Shown here: positions 6,792 through 15,977 of the stretch, piece after piece
Layout of the letters: every line of letters begins with the position of its first letter
Position numbering within the stretch: the first letter of the stretch is position 1
NCBI GenBank assembly: GCA_002315715.1
Contig: DCHY01000041.1
Span: 7,838 to 32,652 of the forward strand
Direction: 5' to 3'
Source: Clostridiales bacterium UBA1740
GTDB lineage: Bacteria; Bacillota; Clostridia; Oscillospirales; CAG-272
Length of the DNA stretch: 24,815 bases
Notes under the pieces: generated by a model
Database searches by the model: none
What the model was told of the DNA's origin: nothing
Seen by the model: only the letters and a program-made list of their open reading frames with translations
Position numbers and translations under genes: made by a program

Positions 6792-6904
6792 CTTTTGGGC
6801 GAGGGAAAAACGATGCAGAACCGCCGAAAGACAGCCCGAAGAACGTATTTACATACGTTGAGGGTGGGTTTCGACGATTATGCGCGTTTTTCACCGACCA
6901 AAAG
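6792..6904. repeat. 113-bp imperfect inverted repeat (long hairpin) abutting the permease stop codon
   Basis: CTTTTGGGC at 6792-6800 is mirrored by ACCAAAAG at 6897-6904. GAGGGAAAAACGATGC (6801-6816) is mirrored by GCGCGTTTTTCACC (6882-6895). CAGAACCGCCGAAAG (6816-6830) is mirrored by TTTCGACGATTATG (6869-6882). The centre is a perfect AACGTAT-TTAC-ATACGTT (6842-6859). The whole folds into one long rod whose base touches the TAA at 6905. It could be a 3'-UTR structure of the operon mRNA, a structured RNA, or a miniature mobile element. There is no open reading frame in it. Confidence 0.7.
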
Positions 6905-7945
6905 TTAGCCGACAAGGCCGGAACGTTCAATTCCTTGTACCAGATATCTCTGGCAGAAGAGATAAACGACGATAAGCGGAGCGATGATCATAAGACCGGC
7001 GGTGTTCTTGATAACGCTGTAATACAGCGAAGCACCGGCATAGTTCGTACGCAGGCTCAGCGGGACGTCTTTGTAAACGTCGGGCATCATGTAAATCTGT
7101 TTGAGTGCCGTCGACTTGAAGAACATGGAAGTGTAGAATTCATCCGTCCACTGCCACGAGAAGGAGAACAGGAAGATCGTGATCATCATGGGCACGGAAA
7201 GCGGAATGATAATCTGAAGGAAGGTACGGAATACACCGGAACCGTCCACGTACGCGGATTCTTCCAGCTCGTCGGGCACGCCCTTAAAGAACTGACGCAT
7301 GAGGTAGATATAAAGGCCGTTCTTAAACGCCAAACCGCAGATGGAGAGGATGGCGAAAGGCCAATAGGTGTTGGTTAACTCAATGCTTTTTCCCGAAAAC
7401 AGTTGTAAAAGTCCCGCGTAATCCCAAGACAGAACGCGGAAAATGTCGAAGTGCGAGAAGTGCTGAAGCATCGAAATTTTCAGTGCGCTGTGCGGAATAA
7501 CGAGCGTGACGATAACGGCACCCATGACGAGTTTGTTGCCTTTGAACTTGAATTTTGCCAAGCCGTAGCCGACGAGGCAGGCGACAAAGGTCTGCACGAA
7601 GGCGCAAAGCAAGGACAAAATGACGGTGTGAAGGAACGCTTCTGCGTAATGGTTTTCGGTAAACAGATACTTGTAAGTATCCATCGTAAAGTTTTTGGGA
7701 ATCAAGGAAACGGTCGAGTCAACGACGTCTTCCTTCGTCATGAAGGAACTGGCGATTCTCGAGATGAAAGGATAGATGATAATGAAGGAGACACCGAGCA
7801 TCAAGATAAAGCGGCATACGTTGATACCGATTTTCACCCAGGTGTTGGACGCCTTGAACTTTCTTATCGTTCTGTCCTTAAAGGAGAGTTTGCCTTCGTA
7901 GTCAACGACGATTTTATTTTTTGTGTCTTTTTTGATAGTTGGCAT
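6905..7945 (-). CDS. carbohydrate ABC transporter permease, MalG/CUT1 type (second pair)
   Basis: 346 residues, ATG at 7945 with GAGAGGAGAG upstream. A basic cytoplasmic N-terminus (about 35 residues) precedes six predicted membrane segments, beginning with ICRFILMLGVSFIIIYPF. The cytoplasmic EAA loop reads ELEESAYVDGSGVFRTFLQIIIPLSVPM and contains the E-x-A-x-x-D-G core that docks on the ATPase. MalG-type permeases form heterodimeric channels with a MalF-type partner, here the gene 13 bp upstream. An extra stretch between membrane segments (FSHFDIFRVLSWDYAGLLQLFSGKSIELTNTYW) makes it longer than the usual 270-290 residues. Last gene of the seven-gene operon. Confidence 0.9.
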   Translation of the reverse strand: MPTIKKDTKNKIVVDYEGKLSFKDRTIRKFKASNTWVKIGINVCRFILMLGVSFIIIYPFISRIASSFMTKEDVVDSTVSLIPKNFTMDTYKYLFTENHYAEAFLHTVILSLLCAFVQTFVACLVGYGLAKFKFKGNKLVMGAVIVTLVIPHSALKISMLQHFSHFDIFRVLSWDYAGLLQLFSGKSIELTNTYWPFAILSICGLAFKNGLYIYLMRQFFKGVPDELEESAYVDGSGVFRTFLQIIIPLSVPMMITIFLFSFSWQWTDEFYTSMFFKSTALKQIYMMPDVYKDVPLSLRTNYAGASLYYSVIKNTAGLMIIAPLIVVYLFCQRYLVQGIERSGLVG

Positions 7946-7958
7946 ACTGTCTCTCCTC

Positions 7959-8888
7959 TCAATCTCTTCTCTGATAGAAGATAAACGTAGACATAATGCC
8001 GCCGATTACCGCCAGGATAAGGAACACGATGAGGAAGAAGATCCAAGACATCGCGGTCTGTTGCGAGTAATCCTCCACGTTGTTGGAGATAAAGAGCATA
8101 ACTGCACTGTTATTTCTTGTAAAAGAGTCGATGATGGTATAGAAGGCGTTAACCAAAATCATGGGCGAGATCATCGGGAAAGTGACTTTCCAGAAGGTTT
8201 CCCACGCGGTGGCACCTTCGATTTGGCAGGCTTCGTAAATTGCGGGAGAAATGGACTGAAGACCTGCCAAGAAGATCAGCATCTGTACGCCGGAATAGTT
8301 GACGATATCGAAGACGCTGTTGATCAAGCGGACAACGAACTCAACAAGACCCGAGCCGATGGGCAAGGTGTCGATGAGTTCCATCAAATCCATAGCGGAA
8401 AGAAGTTCCGAGCCGCCCGCCGTTGCGGTGGTGGCAACGGTGGTGGAAGCCTCGTTCATGGCGGTCATGACGTCTTGGGCGTTAATGGAATCCATAAGGC
8501 CCGTGGCGATAATAACCGGCACGAAGTAGATGGCACGGAACACGGCACGACCGAGCATCTTTTGGTTCAAAACGACGGCGATGAAAAGCGAAAAAATCAA
8601 GATCGCCGGCACCTGGAACAAAAGGTTCTGAAGGCTTTCCCAAAGAGCCGACATGAACGAGGTGTTCTGGAAGGCTTTTCTGAAGCATTCGAAATCGTTC
8701 CAGTTCAAGCTCGGCAAACTGCCTTCGCGAAGATGCTGATAGTCAAAGTTGTTCAAACTGAAGAGGATAGAGTCGATAAGGATAGGCAGATAGATAGCCA
8801 CGATACCGATAACGAAAGGAAGAACGAAGAAATAACCCGATCTTGCCTTTCTCTTATCCAGAGAAGCATGTTTTGTTTTCGCTGCCAT
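7959..8888 (-). CDS. sugar ABC transporter permease, MalF/CUT1 type (second pair)
   Basis: 309 residues, ATG at 8888. The start codon shares one base with the TAA of the upstream DUF5696-type gene (TAATG), so translation is probably coupled. GAAGGGGG lies upstream inside that gene. There are six likely membrane segments, the first being GYFFVLPFVIGIVAIYLPI. The EAA loop is YEACQIEGATAWETFWKVTFPMISPM. An insertion of about 70 residues (INAQDVMTAMNEASTTVATTATAGGSELLSAMDLMELIDTL and following), rich in Ala and Thr, sits in an external loop and is unusual for this family. It may be the contact for an accessory extracellular protein such as its co-encoded neighbours; that is inference. Confidence 0.9.
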   Translation of the reverse strand: MAAKTKHASLDKRKARSGYFFVLPFVIGIVAIYLPILIDSILFSLNNFDYQHLREGSLPSLNWNDFECFRKAFQNTSFMSALWESLQNLLFQVPAILIFSLFIAVVLNQKMLGRAVFRAIYFVPVIIATGLMDSINAQDVMTAMNEASTTVATTATAGGSELLSAMDLMELIDTLPIGSGLVEFVVRLINSVFDIVNYSGVQMLIFLAGLQSISPAIYEACQIEGATAWETFWKVTFPMISPMILVNAFYTIIDSFTRNNSAVMLFISNNVEDYSQQTAMSWIFFLIVFLILAVIGGIMSTFIFYQRRD

Positions 8889-11800
8889 TATACCATGCCC
8901 CCTTCATCGTTGATTCTCACGTAAGAGTACTTACCGAGATTGTAGTTTTTGCCGTTGTATTTGACAACGACGGAGAAAATGTTGTAGTTCAAAATAAATC
9001 TTACCGTATCGTGAGTCGTTTCGTTGTAATAGGTAACGAGGACGATATTGCCGTTGTCGCAGGTGTACTCGGTCTCCACGTAATTGTGGTTGTCGAGAGA
9101 CGACGAATCCGTGAGATACGAGGCATACGGCAACTGCTCTTTTCCGGCAGTGACGGTGTCGAATTTGACTTCGGTCGTCTTCTTCGCATCGGCGTCGCCG
9201 GCGTAAGCGGTTTCCACGGTGGTCTTAAGATCGGCAAGAGCACCCACAACTTTCGCCTGTGCCATAGCTTTGAGCGTTCCCTCGAAGGAGAGATCGGAAA
9301 GGTCATAGCAAGCAAGTTTCATGTAGGTTTCAAAGGACGCGAAAATCTTGTCGGTGTCGACCGTGATTTTCAGCGTTTTGTCCTCTGCCAATTTTCCTTC
9401 CTGCTCGGTGATGAAAGCGGCAAGCTGTTCATCGACAAGAGAAAGGAAGGCGTCAGCCAAAAGTTCGTTTCCGATTTTGACAGAATCGAACGTCACCTGG
9501 ACGTTGCCGACGTAGTCGGTTTCGGTCTTGGTCTTCAGTGCCGTCATCTCGTCGTTGAAGTTCTGAATGAAAGCGGCTTTGAAAGCGGCATCCAATTCGT
9601 AATCGTCATTGACGGTTTCATAACGGGAAAGCATCATCGTGTCGTAGAACTTGCTGTAAAGCGCGTCGGTATCGACGGTTACGTCAAGTTTTTCACCGTC
9701 TGCAAGGTTTGCCGTCGCTTCGTCGATGGCAGCGGCAAGCTGCGATTTGACTTGGCCTATAAACTCGTCGGAGAGAATCTTGTAGAAGGCTTCTCTTTCG
9801 GATTCGGAAACGACGCGTTCGCCCTTGATAACGGCGTGCTCGCTGATGATGTAATCCTGCAAGTCGGAAATCTGTGCGTTGAGTTCGTTGTAATTTTTAA
9901 CGATGGTATCAAACCAGTTGTCGTAGTCCACCGAGTAATACTCGTTGGTGGCGATTTCTTTCTTCATGTACGCGATATTGTCGTGCTCGTAGCAGAGCGT
10001 GTAGTAAAGCGACGCGCCGCTCTCGATATCACGGAGAATTTCGTACTCCGGCGAACCCGAATTGTTGAGGGGAGAGCCGGCGTAGTTGACGTAGCTGTGA
10101 AGAACCATGCCGACGAAAGGAACGGCATAGGAAGAATAACGGAAGTGCGAAGAGTCGGTTTCGGCGTTCAAAATATGCGTGGCGTACTTGACGGCGTAGA
10201 TATTACCGGTGTCAATCATCAAAGAATAATTGTCGGTATTTGCCATGCGGTCAAGAACGTTCATGACGTTTTGACGCTCCGTATCTCTGTCGACCGTTTC
10301 CTTCTCATCGAGGTTGGAAGAAAGGTCGGAACCGAGCGTGGAAACCGAAAGGCCTTCGGCGCCCGTTTTCTTGAATTTTCTTTGGAACTTCGTGTAGAGT
10401 TTATCGAGAGCCTCGGCGGCGATAACGGAGCTCGTCGTCATTTCAAAGCTCTGAGAAACCGAATTGTAAACGCGTTTTACGGCATAACGGTTATCGAGCA
10501 TTCTCGAAACGGTGTGTCTGTAACCGACGCCGTCAAACAGAGTGGCTTTGTTGACATACTGGAAATCGTACTCGGGATACAAGCCGAGATTCTTTCCGTC
10601 TTCCTCGGAGATGTTCTTCGCCGCTTTGACGAGTTTCTTGAAAGCGGAAAGACCGCCGAGCACGCGTTCCATCTTGTTGCGGACGGGATAGGTGCTTTCG
10701 ATACCGCCGTTGGCGAAGCCCGTCATCTTGAAGTTGACGTTGGAAAGACCTTTTTCTTCAAAGTCTTCGTACATGGTGAGGACGTCGTCGAAGGTGGTAA
10801 GGGCGATTTTCTTACGAATCGGGAAAGTCAAGAAGGTATCGTCAATCTCCATGGCACCGATGACTTCGATGTAGAGAGGAAGATTTTCGCTGACCTTTTC
10901 AATGGTTTTCAAGGTACCGTCGGCTTTGAGATAGTCGCGGTAGCATTTTGCCATATTGCTGTAATTCGAGAGATACGTGGCACCCGTCACGTTCGGCGTC
11001 AAAGCCGCGATGGTGGGATCGCAAAGCATGGTGTAACGAATGGTGTAGTTGCCGTTGTAGCGCACTTTGCCGGTAATCGTATAATTGCCGAGCGAAACGG
11101 TGGCGTTGGAGGAAGAACTCGTCGTCGTCGCCGTCGCGGTGCTTGAACCGGTTCCGATGGATTCGGAAAGGTTGACGGTGTCGATGGGATACGGCGTATA
11201 AGCCGTCGAAACGTTCATGAAACGGTGTTCACTACCGCCCGACACCAAGCGAAGGGTGGCAAGGGAGGAACCTTCTTCCAAAATGGCGAAATAACCGTTT
11301 GTCACTTTCGTCAAACCGGGGTAGGCGTTTTGCGTCGTTTCGCCCGCAGAAACGGTATTGACGACGCCGAATACCGGCATCGTGACCTGTTCTCTGTGTT
11401 TACCGGTGACCGAAGCGTAGCTGAAATCCTGGCCGAAGACGGCGGAGGAAATATCAATGTTCGGTTTTTGGGAATCACTGAAGAATTCTTTGAAGGTGAC
11501 GATAGTGCCGCTGCCGTCGGGATAGAAGGCATAGCCGTCCTCGTCGGTCATATTGCCGGCGCCGAAGTTGGGCAAAACGTCAAATTCTTTCAGCGTAAAG
11601 GTGGTGGTATCAAACGTGATGGAGTTTGCGGGGACGTTGACCAAAAGTTCGCCTTTGTCGGACAGAGAGTACTCAACCGAGCAACGAAGAACCGGCGTCG
11701 TCACCGACTCGTATTCGTATCCGCAGATCTCTTCCTCTTCGAACATCGTCGAATAGGTGAAATCCGTCGCATACTTTTTGATGTTGTTGGAGTAATCGCG

Positions 11801-12865
11801 CATATCCTTTGCGGCGGTTTTCTGCGCTACGAAAACGGGAATGCCCTCTTTGGTAATGGGGTAGTTCGTATACATCTCATCCAAAATGATTTTGAGAGAC
11901 GCCTTCTCCATGTACTCGTAGGGGTTTTCAAGGCTGTAGCCGGAAGAGACGAGTTTACTGATGAACTTACCGAGCGCGTTTGCCGCGGTGTAATCATCGG
12001 TATTTTTGGTTTTGATGATACTCAGGTAAGATTTCATCGTACCTGCCGTCAGATAGGGACCCTTGAGGTTGTCGATATCGATGGTGCTGTATTCCTGCCA
12101 ATTGCCGTCTTCGTCCTGATACTTGCTCTTTTTGTAGACGTCGTACTCGGTACCGTCGGGCGCCGTAAAGGTTGTGCCGTCCAGGAAATCAAGATCGGCA
12201 TTCGGATAGACGTTGCGAATCTCGGTTTCGTACGCAAGAAGCATATCGCGGTAGGTGTTGAGCATCGGCTCGAGGATGTATTCCATGAACGAGTCGTAGC
12301 GAATCATACCGGGATAGAGGTAACGGGTGGTGGTATCACCGATGGTGTAATTGACTCTGTAACCTTCCTTGGTTTCCTGTACGGAGATCTGACCGAGCAT
12401 AGCGGCGTTCGTAAAGGAGTTGTACTGATAGGAAGTGTTCGAGGTAATGTCGAAGAGCGTGACGGCAATCTGGCTCATCAGTTTCGAGATGGTGCCGGAC
12501 TCGTACGCCGCATTACTGTTGTTGTTCATACCGTGCATATTCACGGGGTTGGACGTCAAAATCTGACCGGTGGCGTTATTTTTGTAATAAAGTCTTCCGG
12601 TGTAGACGTTGATATAGACGGAGTAGCCGCCCTTGGTGAAGGAAACGAGATACCCGAGAGCATCCTCTGCCTTCAGGGCTTCTTCCGCCGTGTCATAGCG
12701 TTCCTCCGAGGTTTTTTGCACGATGGCCTTAATTTCGGAGACCGAAAGTTGGGTGGTTTCCGCCGTATGCTTCGAGGAAGCGGCGCCTGCCGTCAGGGGA
12801 ATGGCGCAAACGATGGCGGATGCTAAGAACAAGACCGAAAGGAGGCCCGATATTAACTTTTTCAT
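8888..12865 (-). CDS. giant secreted DUF5696-type protein
   Basis: 1325 residues, ATG at 12865 after AAGGAGGA. A signal peptide (basic start, hydrophobic 5-26, AGAA cleavage region near 28) sends it outside. An N-terminal segment with GYSVYINVYTGRLYYKN and GYRVNYTIG is followed by a beta-rich part ending in FGAGNMTDEDGYAFYPDGSG (about 433-453). The YPDGSG box is characteristic of DUF5696 proteins seen beside sugar ABC transporters in Paenibacillus and Clostridia. A central mixed region (about 650-1000) could be a TIM-barrel-like or enzyme-like domain, but I see no confident catalytic motif. A tandem helical duplication occupies about 1037-1245, and a final beta segment (FILNYNIFSVVVKYNGKNY) ends the chain. 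Likely a surface glycan-binding or glycan-acting partner of the transporter. Function unknown. Confidence 0.75.
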   Translation of the reverse strand: MKKLISGLLSVLFLASAIVCAIPLTAGAASSKHTAETTQLSVSEIKAIVQKTSEERYDTAEEALKAEDALGYLVSFTKGGYSVYINVYTGRLYYKNNATGQILTSNPVNMHGMNNNSNAAYESGTISKLMSQIAVTLFDITSNTSYQYNSFTNAAMLGQISVQETKEGYRVNYTIGDTTTRYLYPGMIRYDSFMEYILEPMLNTYRDMLLAYETEIRNVYPNADLDFLDGTTFTAPDGTEYDVYKKSKYQDEDGNWQEYSTIDIDNLKGPYLTAGTMKSYLSIIKTKNTDDYTAANALGKFISKLVSSGYSLENPYEYMEKASLKIILDEMYTNYPITKEGIPVFVAQKTAAKDMRDYSNNIKKYATDFTYSTMFEEEEICGYEYESVTTPVLRCSVEYSLSDKGELLVNVPANSITFDTTTFTLKEFDVLPNFGAGNMTDEDGYAFYPDGSGTIVTFKEFFSDSQKPNIDISSAVFGQDFSYASVTGKHREQVTMPVFGVVNTVSAGETTQNAYPGLTKVTNGYFAILEEGSSLATLRLVSGGSEHRFMNVSTAYTPYPIDTVNLSESIGTGSSTATATTTSSSSNATVSLGNYTITGKVRYNGNYTIRYTMLCDPTIAALTPNVTGATYLSNYSNMAKCYRDYLKADGTLKTIEKVSENLPLYIEVIGAMEIDDTFLTFPIRKKIALTTFDDVLTMYEDFEEKGLSNVNFKMTGFANGGIESTYPVRNKMERVLGGLSAFKKLVKAAKNISEEDGKNLGLYPEYDFQYVNKATLFDGVGYRHTVSRMLDNRYAVKRVYNSVSQSFEMTTSSVIAAEALDKLYTKFQRKFKKTGAEGLSVSTLGSDLSSNLDEKETVDRDTERQNVMNVLDRMANTDNYSLMIDTGNIYAVKYATHILNAETDSSHFRYSSYAVPFVGMVLHSYVNYAGSPLNNSGSPEYEILRDIESGASLYYTLCYEHDNIAYMKKEIATNEYYSVDYDNWFDTIVKNYNELNAQISDLQDYIISEHAVIKGERVVSESEREAFYKILSDEFIGQVKSQLAAAIDEATANLADGEKLDVTVDTDALYSKFYDTMMLSRYETVNDDYELDAAFKAAFIQNFNDEMTALKTKTETDYVGNVQVTFDSVKIGNELLADAFLSLVDEQLAAFITEQEGKLAEDKTLKITVDTDKIFASFETYMKLACYDLSDLSFEGTLKAMAQAKVVGALADLKTTVETAYAGDADAKKTTEVKFDTVTAGKEQLPYASYLTDSSSLDNHNYVETEYTCDNGNIVLVTYYNETTHDTVRFILNYNIFSVVVKYNGKNYNLGKYSYVRINDEGGMV

Positions 12866-12877
12866 AATCTTTCCTCC

Positions 12878-15091
12878 TTACAGTCTATCTCCGATTTCGG
12901 AGACAAGCGAGTACACGAAGGTACCCATTTTACCAAGCAACGTGACAAACAGGAACAAAACAAACAAGATGACGATCATGGCGACGATGGTGCACACCGT
13001 GATGAGCAGGTTCTTTCCGAGGGGGTAGTCGTGAATCGTGAGCATACCGAAGAACAGAAGGAATCCGCACCAAACGTAGCCGATACCCATAACGAGGTTG
13101 ACGACGCTCGTGTCGGTCATGAAGTTTGTCAAAATTGTGGAAACGATGAGAATGAATGCCATGGGGGCGATAGCGTAGCAGGTCGTCACGAAGATGTCCT
13201 TGTAACTGCCTTCGCCTTCAAACAAACAAGTCAAGCACCAGTTGGCGGTAACCCAAAGCATGACGATAGCCACAAGGCCGCCGACAACGGTGAGGATGTT
13301 CGAGAAAGTGCCGCGGGGGTTGAAGAGGTAGGCTTTGCCGATGGAGTTATAGAAGAGGGCAATACCCGTCACGCCGAGCAGCGTGAGAGCGGCTCTGACG
13401 GAACCGCGTTTTTCATGCTTCAAATCCCAGAAGCCGTCGAACGGATGGAACATGGTGTGGAAGACGTAAAGGAGTTCCTCGCCGTAGGTCTTTTGACCTC
13501 TCTTGAGGGAGGTTGCCTTGTTCTTCTTCTTTGCCCAGCCCATAAATTTGGCGATGAGCACCACGATTGCCACAATCAAGACGACAACGACGAGGAGCCA
13601 TTTGCCAAGAACAGACGATTGCTGTTTCGAGAAGGCTAAAGCGTAATACTCGGTTTCATACGCTTTGGCGAGATATTTCATCGCTTCTTCGTATTTACCC
13701 TGGCTGTAAAGCGCTTTACCGATACCGATATATGCAAGGTCGAAGTTGTTATTGAGGGTCAAAACCTGCTGCCAATAATCCTGCGCGCCGGAATAGATGT
13801 GCTGATTCTGCTGAGAAAGCGCATCCATGATCTTGTCGCAGTAAGCAGAGGGGGTATAGGGAATAATTTTGTTACCGTTGGTCGCTTTATCGAGAAGCAA
13901 CATGACGTAGGTTTCTTCTCCGGTTTCGGAATCCACCGTACGCTGATAGGTCAAAGCCACGACGCCTTCACCGTTTCCGAGCTGGTCACCGCTGTCGCCG
14001 AAGGCGAAGAGGAGGTTACCGTTGGAATCGTAGGTGAAGATACGGGAGTGCTGCCAGTCAAGGATACTCCAAGTGCCTTCTCTGCCGATGGCGATATCTT
14101 TAATAGAGGATACTTTCTGCATGGAAGAGAGGACGACTTCTCCGCCGGGATCAAAGAAACCGTTACGTTTCATGATTTCGGAACCGGCGGTATTGAGTTT
14201 CTTAACGGGAGAGTTATCCGCTTCTTTGGTTTCGATGTTGGTTCTCTGCTTGGACTCATCCAAGTTGCCGGTGACGACGTAGATAAAGCCGTCGGAGTCA
14301 ACCGTGATGTTGGTATAAGCAACCGTTACTTTTTTGGCAGTAGCCAAAATCTGCTCTTTGGTTTGGAAACGGCGAACGATTCTTTCCCATGCCGTACCGC
14401 CGACTTTCTGCGATCCGATAAAGCCCGTGAATTCGCCTTCGTAGGAAACGGCGATGATACCTTCGCCGCAGGCAGGAGAAATAATGAAGATTTTGCCGTA
14501 TTTATCCACCGCGATGCTCTCGGGAACGAACTCGGTTTCCGTCAAAAGGGCGGTCTCGGGTTTTTCCAAGGTGTGGTGGTAGACAAACGAAGCCGTTGCT
14601 TCGTCGTAACGGAAGACGACGACCTTCGAGTTGCCGGAGTCGCAGATGAAAAGTTCTTTTTCGCCGTTGGAACTCGTCGCGGCATTGGTGATGAAGAGTC
14701 CCTTCGGTTTTTTGAGTTTTTGGGGTCTGTTGTATTCGTCCACGTATTCCGAAATAGCGGCGGTCACGTGGTAGGAATAGTCGAGAAGCAAAATTCGACC
14801 GGGGTCCGAGTCGTTTTCACCGGCGTCGGCAATATAAATATTACCTTCATCGTCGGTCATGATATCGCTGGCACCCTTTAAGGTCTTGCTGCCGAACTTG
14901 CCGGTGCCAAGTCCCATGGCGATGGCGTCGTAGGAGTTGGAAGCCGAGTATGCAACGGGAGACTGCAGCACTTCTCCGTCGATGTCGTAGGTGTAAGTGT
15001 CGTAAGACTCATACGCAAAGGTACCGACACAGAGTGCCGTAAACGTTAAGATAACACAAAGGAGGAGTGTGAGTATTTTCGATAATTTCAT
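12878..15091 (-). CDS. secreted NHL beta-propeller + TPR + Yip1 membrane-domain protein
   Basis: 737 residues, ATG at 15091 after AAGGAGGAA. Order of parts: signal peptide 1-26; NHL-type propeller about 60-415, with repeats such as ASDIMTDDEGNIYIADAG, PESIAVDKYGKIFIIS, NITVDSDGFIYVVTG and IKDIAIGREGTWSILDW; TPR-like helices about 432-487 (LAYIGIGKALYSQGKYEEAMKYLAKAYE); a membrane segment 498-516 followed by KKKNK; then a Yip1-family domain about 537-725 with five further membrane segments, opening YGEELLYVFHTMFHPFDGFWDLKHEKRGS. The propeller and TPR would face outward and the Yip1 part sits in the membrane. The gene is 11 bp behind one permease pair and 12 bp ahead of the DUF5696-type gene, so it is probably a scaffold or sensor for the import machine. 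Mechanism unknown. Confidence 0.82.
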   Translation of the reverse strand: MKLSKILTLLLCVILTFTALCVGTFAYESYDTYTYDIDGEVLQSPVAYSASNSYDAIAMGLGTGKFGSKTLKGASDIMTDDEGNIYIADAGENDSDPGRILLLDYSYHVTAAISEYVDEYNRPQKLKKPKGLFITNAATSSNGEKELFICDSGNSKVVVFRYDEATASFVYHHTLEKPETALLTETEFVPESIAVDKYGKIFIISPACGEGIIAVSYEGEFTGFIGSQKVGGTAWERIVRRFQTKEQILATAKKVTVAYTNITVDSDGFIYVVTGNLDESKQRTNIETKEADNSPVKKLNTAGSEIMKRNGFFDPGGEVVLSSMQKVSSIKDIAIGREGTWSILDWQHSRIFTYDSNGNLLFAFGDSGDQLGNGEGVVALTYQRTVDSETGEETYVMLLLDKATNGNKIIPYTPSAYCDKIMDALSQQNQHIYSGAQDYWQQVLTLNNNFDLAYIGIGKALYSQGKYEEAMKYLAKAYETEYYALAFSKQQSSVLGKWLLVVVVLIVAIVVLIAKFMGWAKKKNKATSLKRGQKTYGEELLYVFHTMFHPFDGFWDLKHEKRGSVRAALTLLGVTGIALFYNSIGKAYLFNPRGTFSNILTVVGGLVAIVMLWVTANWCLTCLFEGEGSYKDIFVTTCYAIAPMAFILIVSTILTNFMTDTSVVNLVMGIGYVWCGFLLFFGMLTIHDYPLGKNLLITVCTIVAMIVILFVLFLFVTLLGKMGTFVYSLVSEIGDRL

Positions 15092-15102
15092 TTTCTTCCT
15101 CC

Positions 15103-15975
15103 TTAGTCCTTCATACCCGAAGAGCCCATCGTCTCAATAATCTGCGATTGGTTGAGGACGAAGACGATAATCGGTACGGACATCATAACCACCGTCGCGG
15201 CAGCGCCGGCACCGGAACGGGCAATACCGCCGGTGACGATCTGGTTGATCGCGTAGTGGAACGTTTTTAATTCTTCCGAGTGAACGTAGATGGAAGAACC
15301 GGAGTTCCAAAGGGTCTTAAAGCACTCAATCATCAAGGTCAGCCAAGCGGGTTTAACCATGGGCATGGCGATGATAAGGAAGGTGCGGAATTCGCTTGCG
15401 CCATCGAGACGTGCCGATTCCAAAACCGTATCGGGAACGGAGGTTTCCATGAACTGTTTCATCAGGTAAAGTCCCATGGTAGTTGCCATGGAAGGAACGA
15501 TAATCGAGAGATAGGTATCAATCCAGCTGAACGCCGAAAGGATAATAAAGTGCGTAACCTGGTTAACCGTGGAGTGGAACATCAAGGACATGACGATGAT
15601 CTGGAAGATCGCGTTTCTGCCCGGAAAACGAAGTTTTGCCAAGGAATAAGCCGCCATGGAGGCGAATACCAAGTTACCGAGAGTACCGCAAATCGTGATG
15701 AACACGGTGTTGAAGATGTAACGGGAGAACGGTACCCAAGAGTCACTCATCAACACGAACAAGTCACCGAAGTTGGCAAAGGTCGGGTTGACGACGTAAA
15801 GACGCGGAGGGAACATGAAAAGTTCGTCCAGGGGTTTGAGGGACTGCACGACGACGTAGTACATCGGGAAAAACATGAATACGCCGAAGATGGAAAGCAT
15901 GAAGGTGATACCGGCGTCGCCTCCGGCGGAACGGTTCAATACGACGCGGTGGTTTCTGGTTCTCATTTTTGCCAT
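15103..15975 (-). CDS. carbohydrate ABC transporter permease, MalG/CUT1 type (first pair)
   Basis: 290 residues, the usual MalG length. ATG at 15975, with only a weak ribosome site (AAGGTGG) lying within the end of the upstream permease gene; the 2-bp gap implies translational coupling. Six membrane segments, starting ITFMLSIFGVFMFFPMYYVVVQSLKP. The EAA loop is VLESARLDGASEFRTFLIIAMPMVKPA. It pairs with the upstream MalF-type permease to form the translocation channel for a substrate delivered by the giant binding protein. The matching ATPase is not in this window, as is common for Gram-positive CUT1 systems served by a shared MsmK/MsiK-type ATPase. Confidence 0.92.
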   Translation of the reverse strand: MAKMRTRNHRVVLNRSAGGDAGITFMLSIFGVFMFFPMYYVVVQSLKPLDELFMFPPRLYVVNPTFANFGDLFVLMSDSWVPFSRYIFNTVFITICGTLGNLVFASMAAYSLAKLRFPGRNAIFQIIVMSLMFHSTVNQVTHFIILSAFSWIDTYLSIIVPSMATTMGLYLMKQFMETSVPDTVLESARLDGASEFRTFLIIAMPMVKPAWLTLMIECFKTLWNSGSSIYVHSEELKTFHYAINQIVTGGIARSGAGAAATVVMMSVPIIVFVLNQSQIIETMGSSGMKD

Positions 15976-15977
15976 AC

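Noticed and set aside
8843..11146. 767-codon open frame on the plus strand
   Set aside because: It is the antisense shadow of the DUF5696-type gene, whose minus-strand frame has a signal peptide, ribosome site and operon spacing. The plus frame has none of these.
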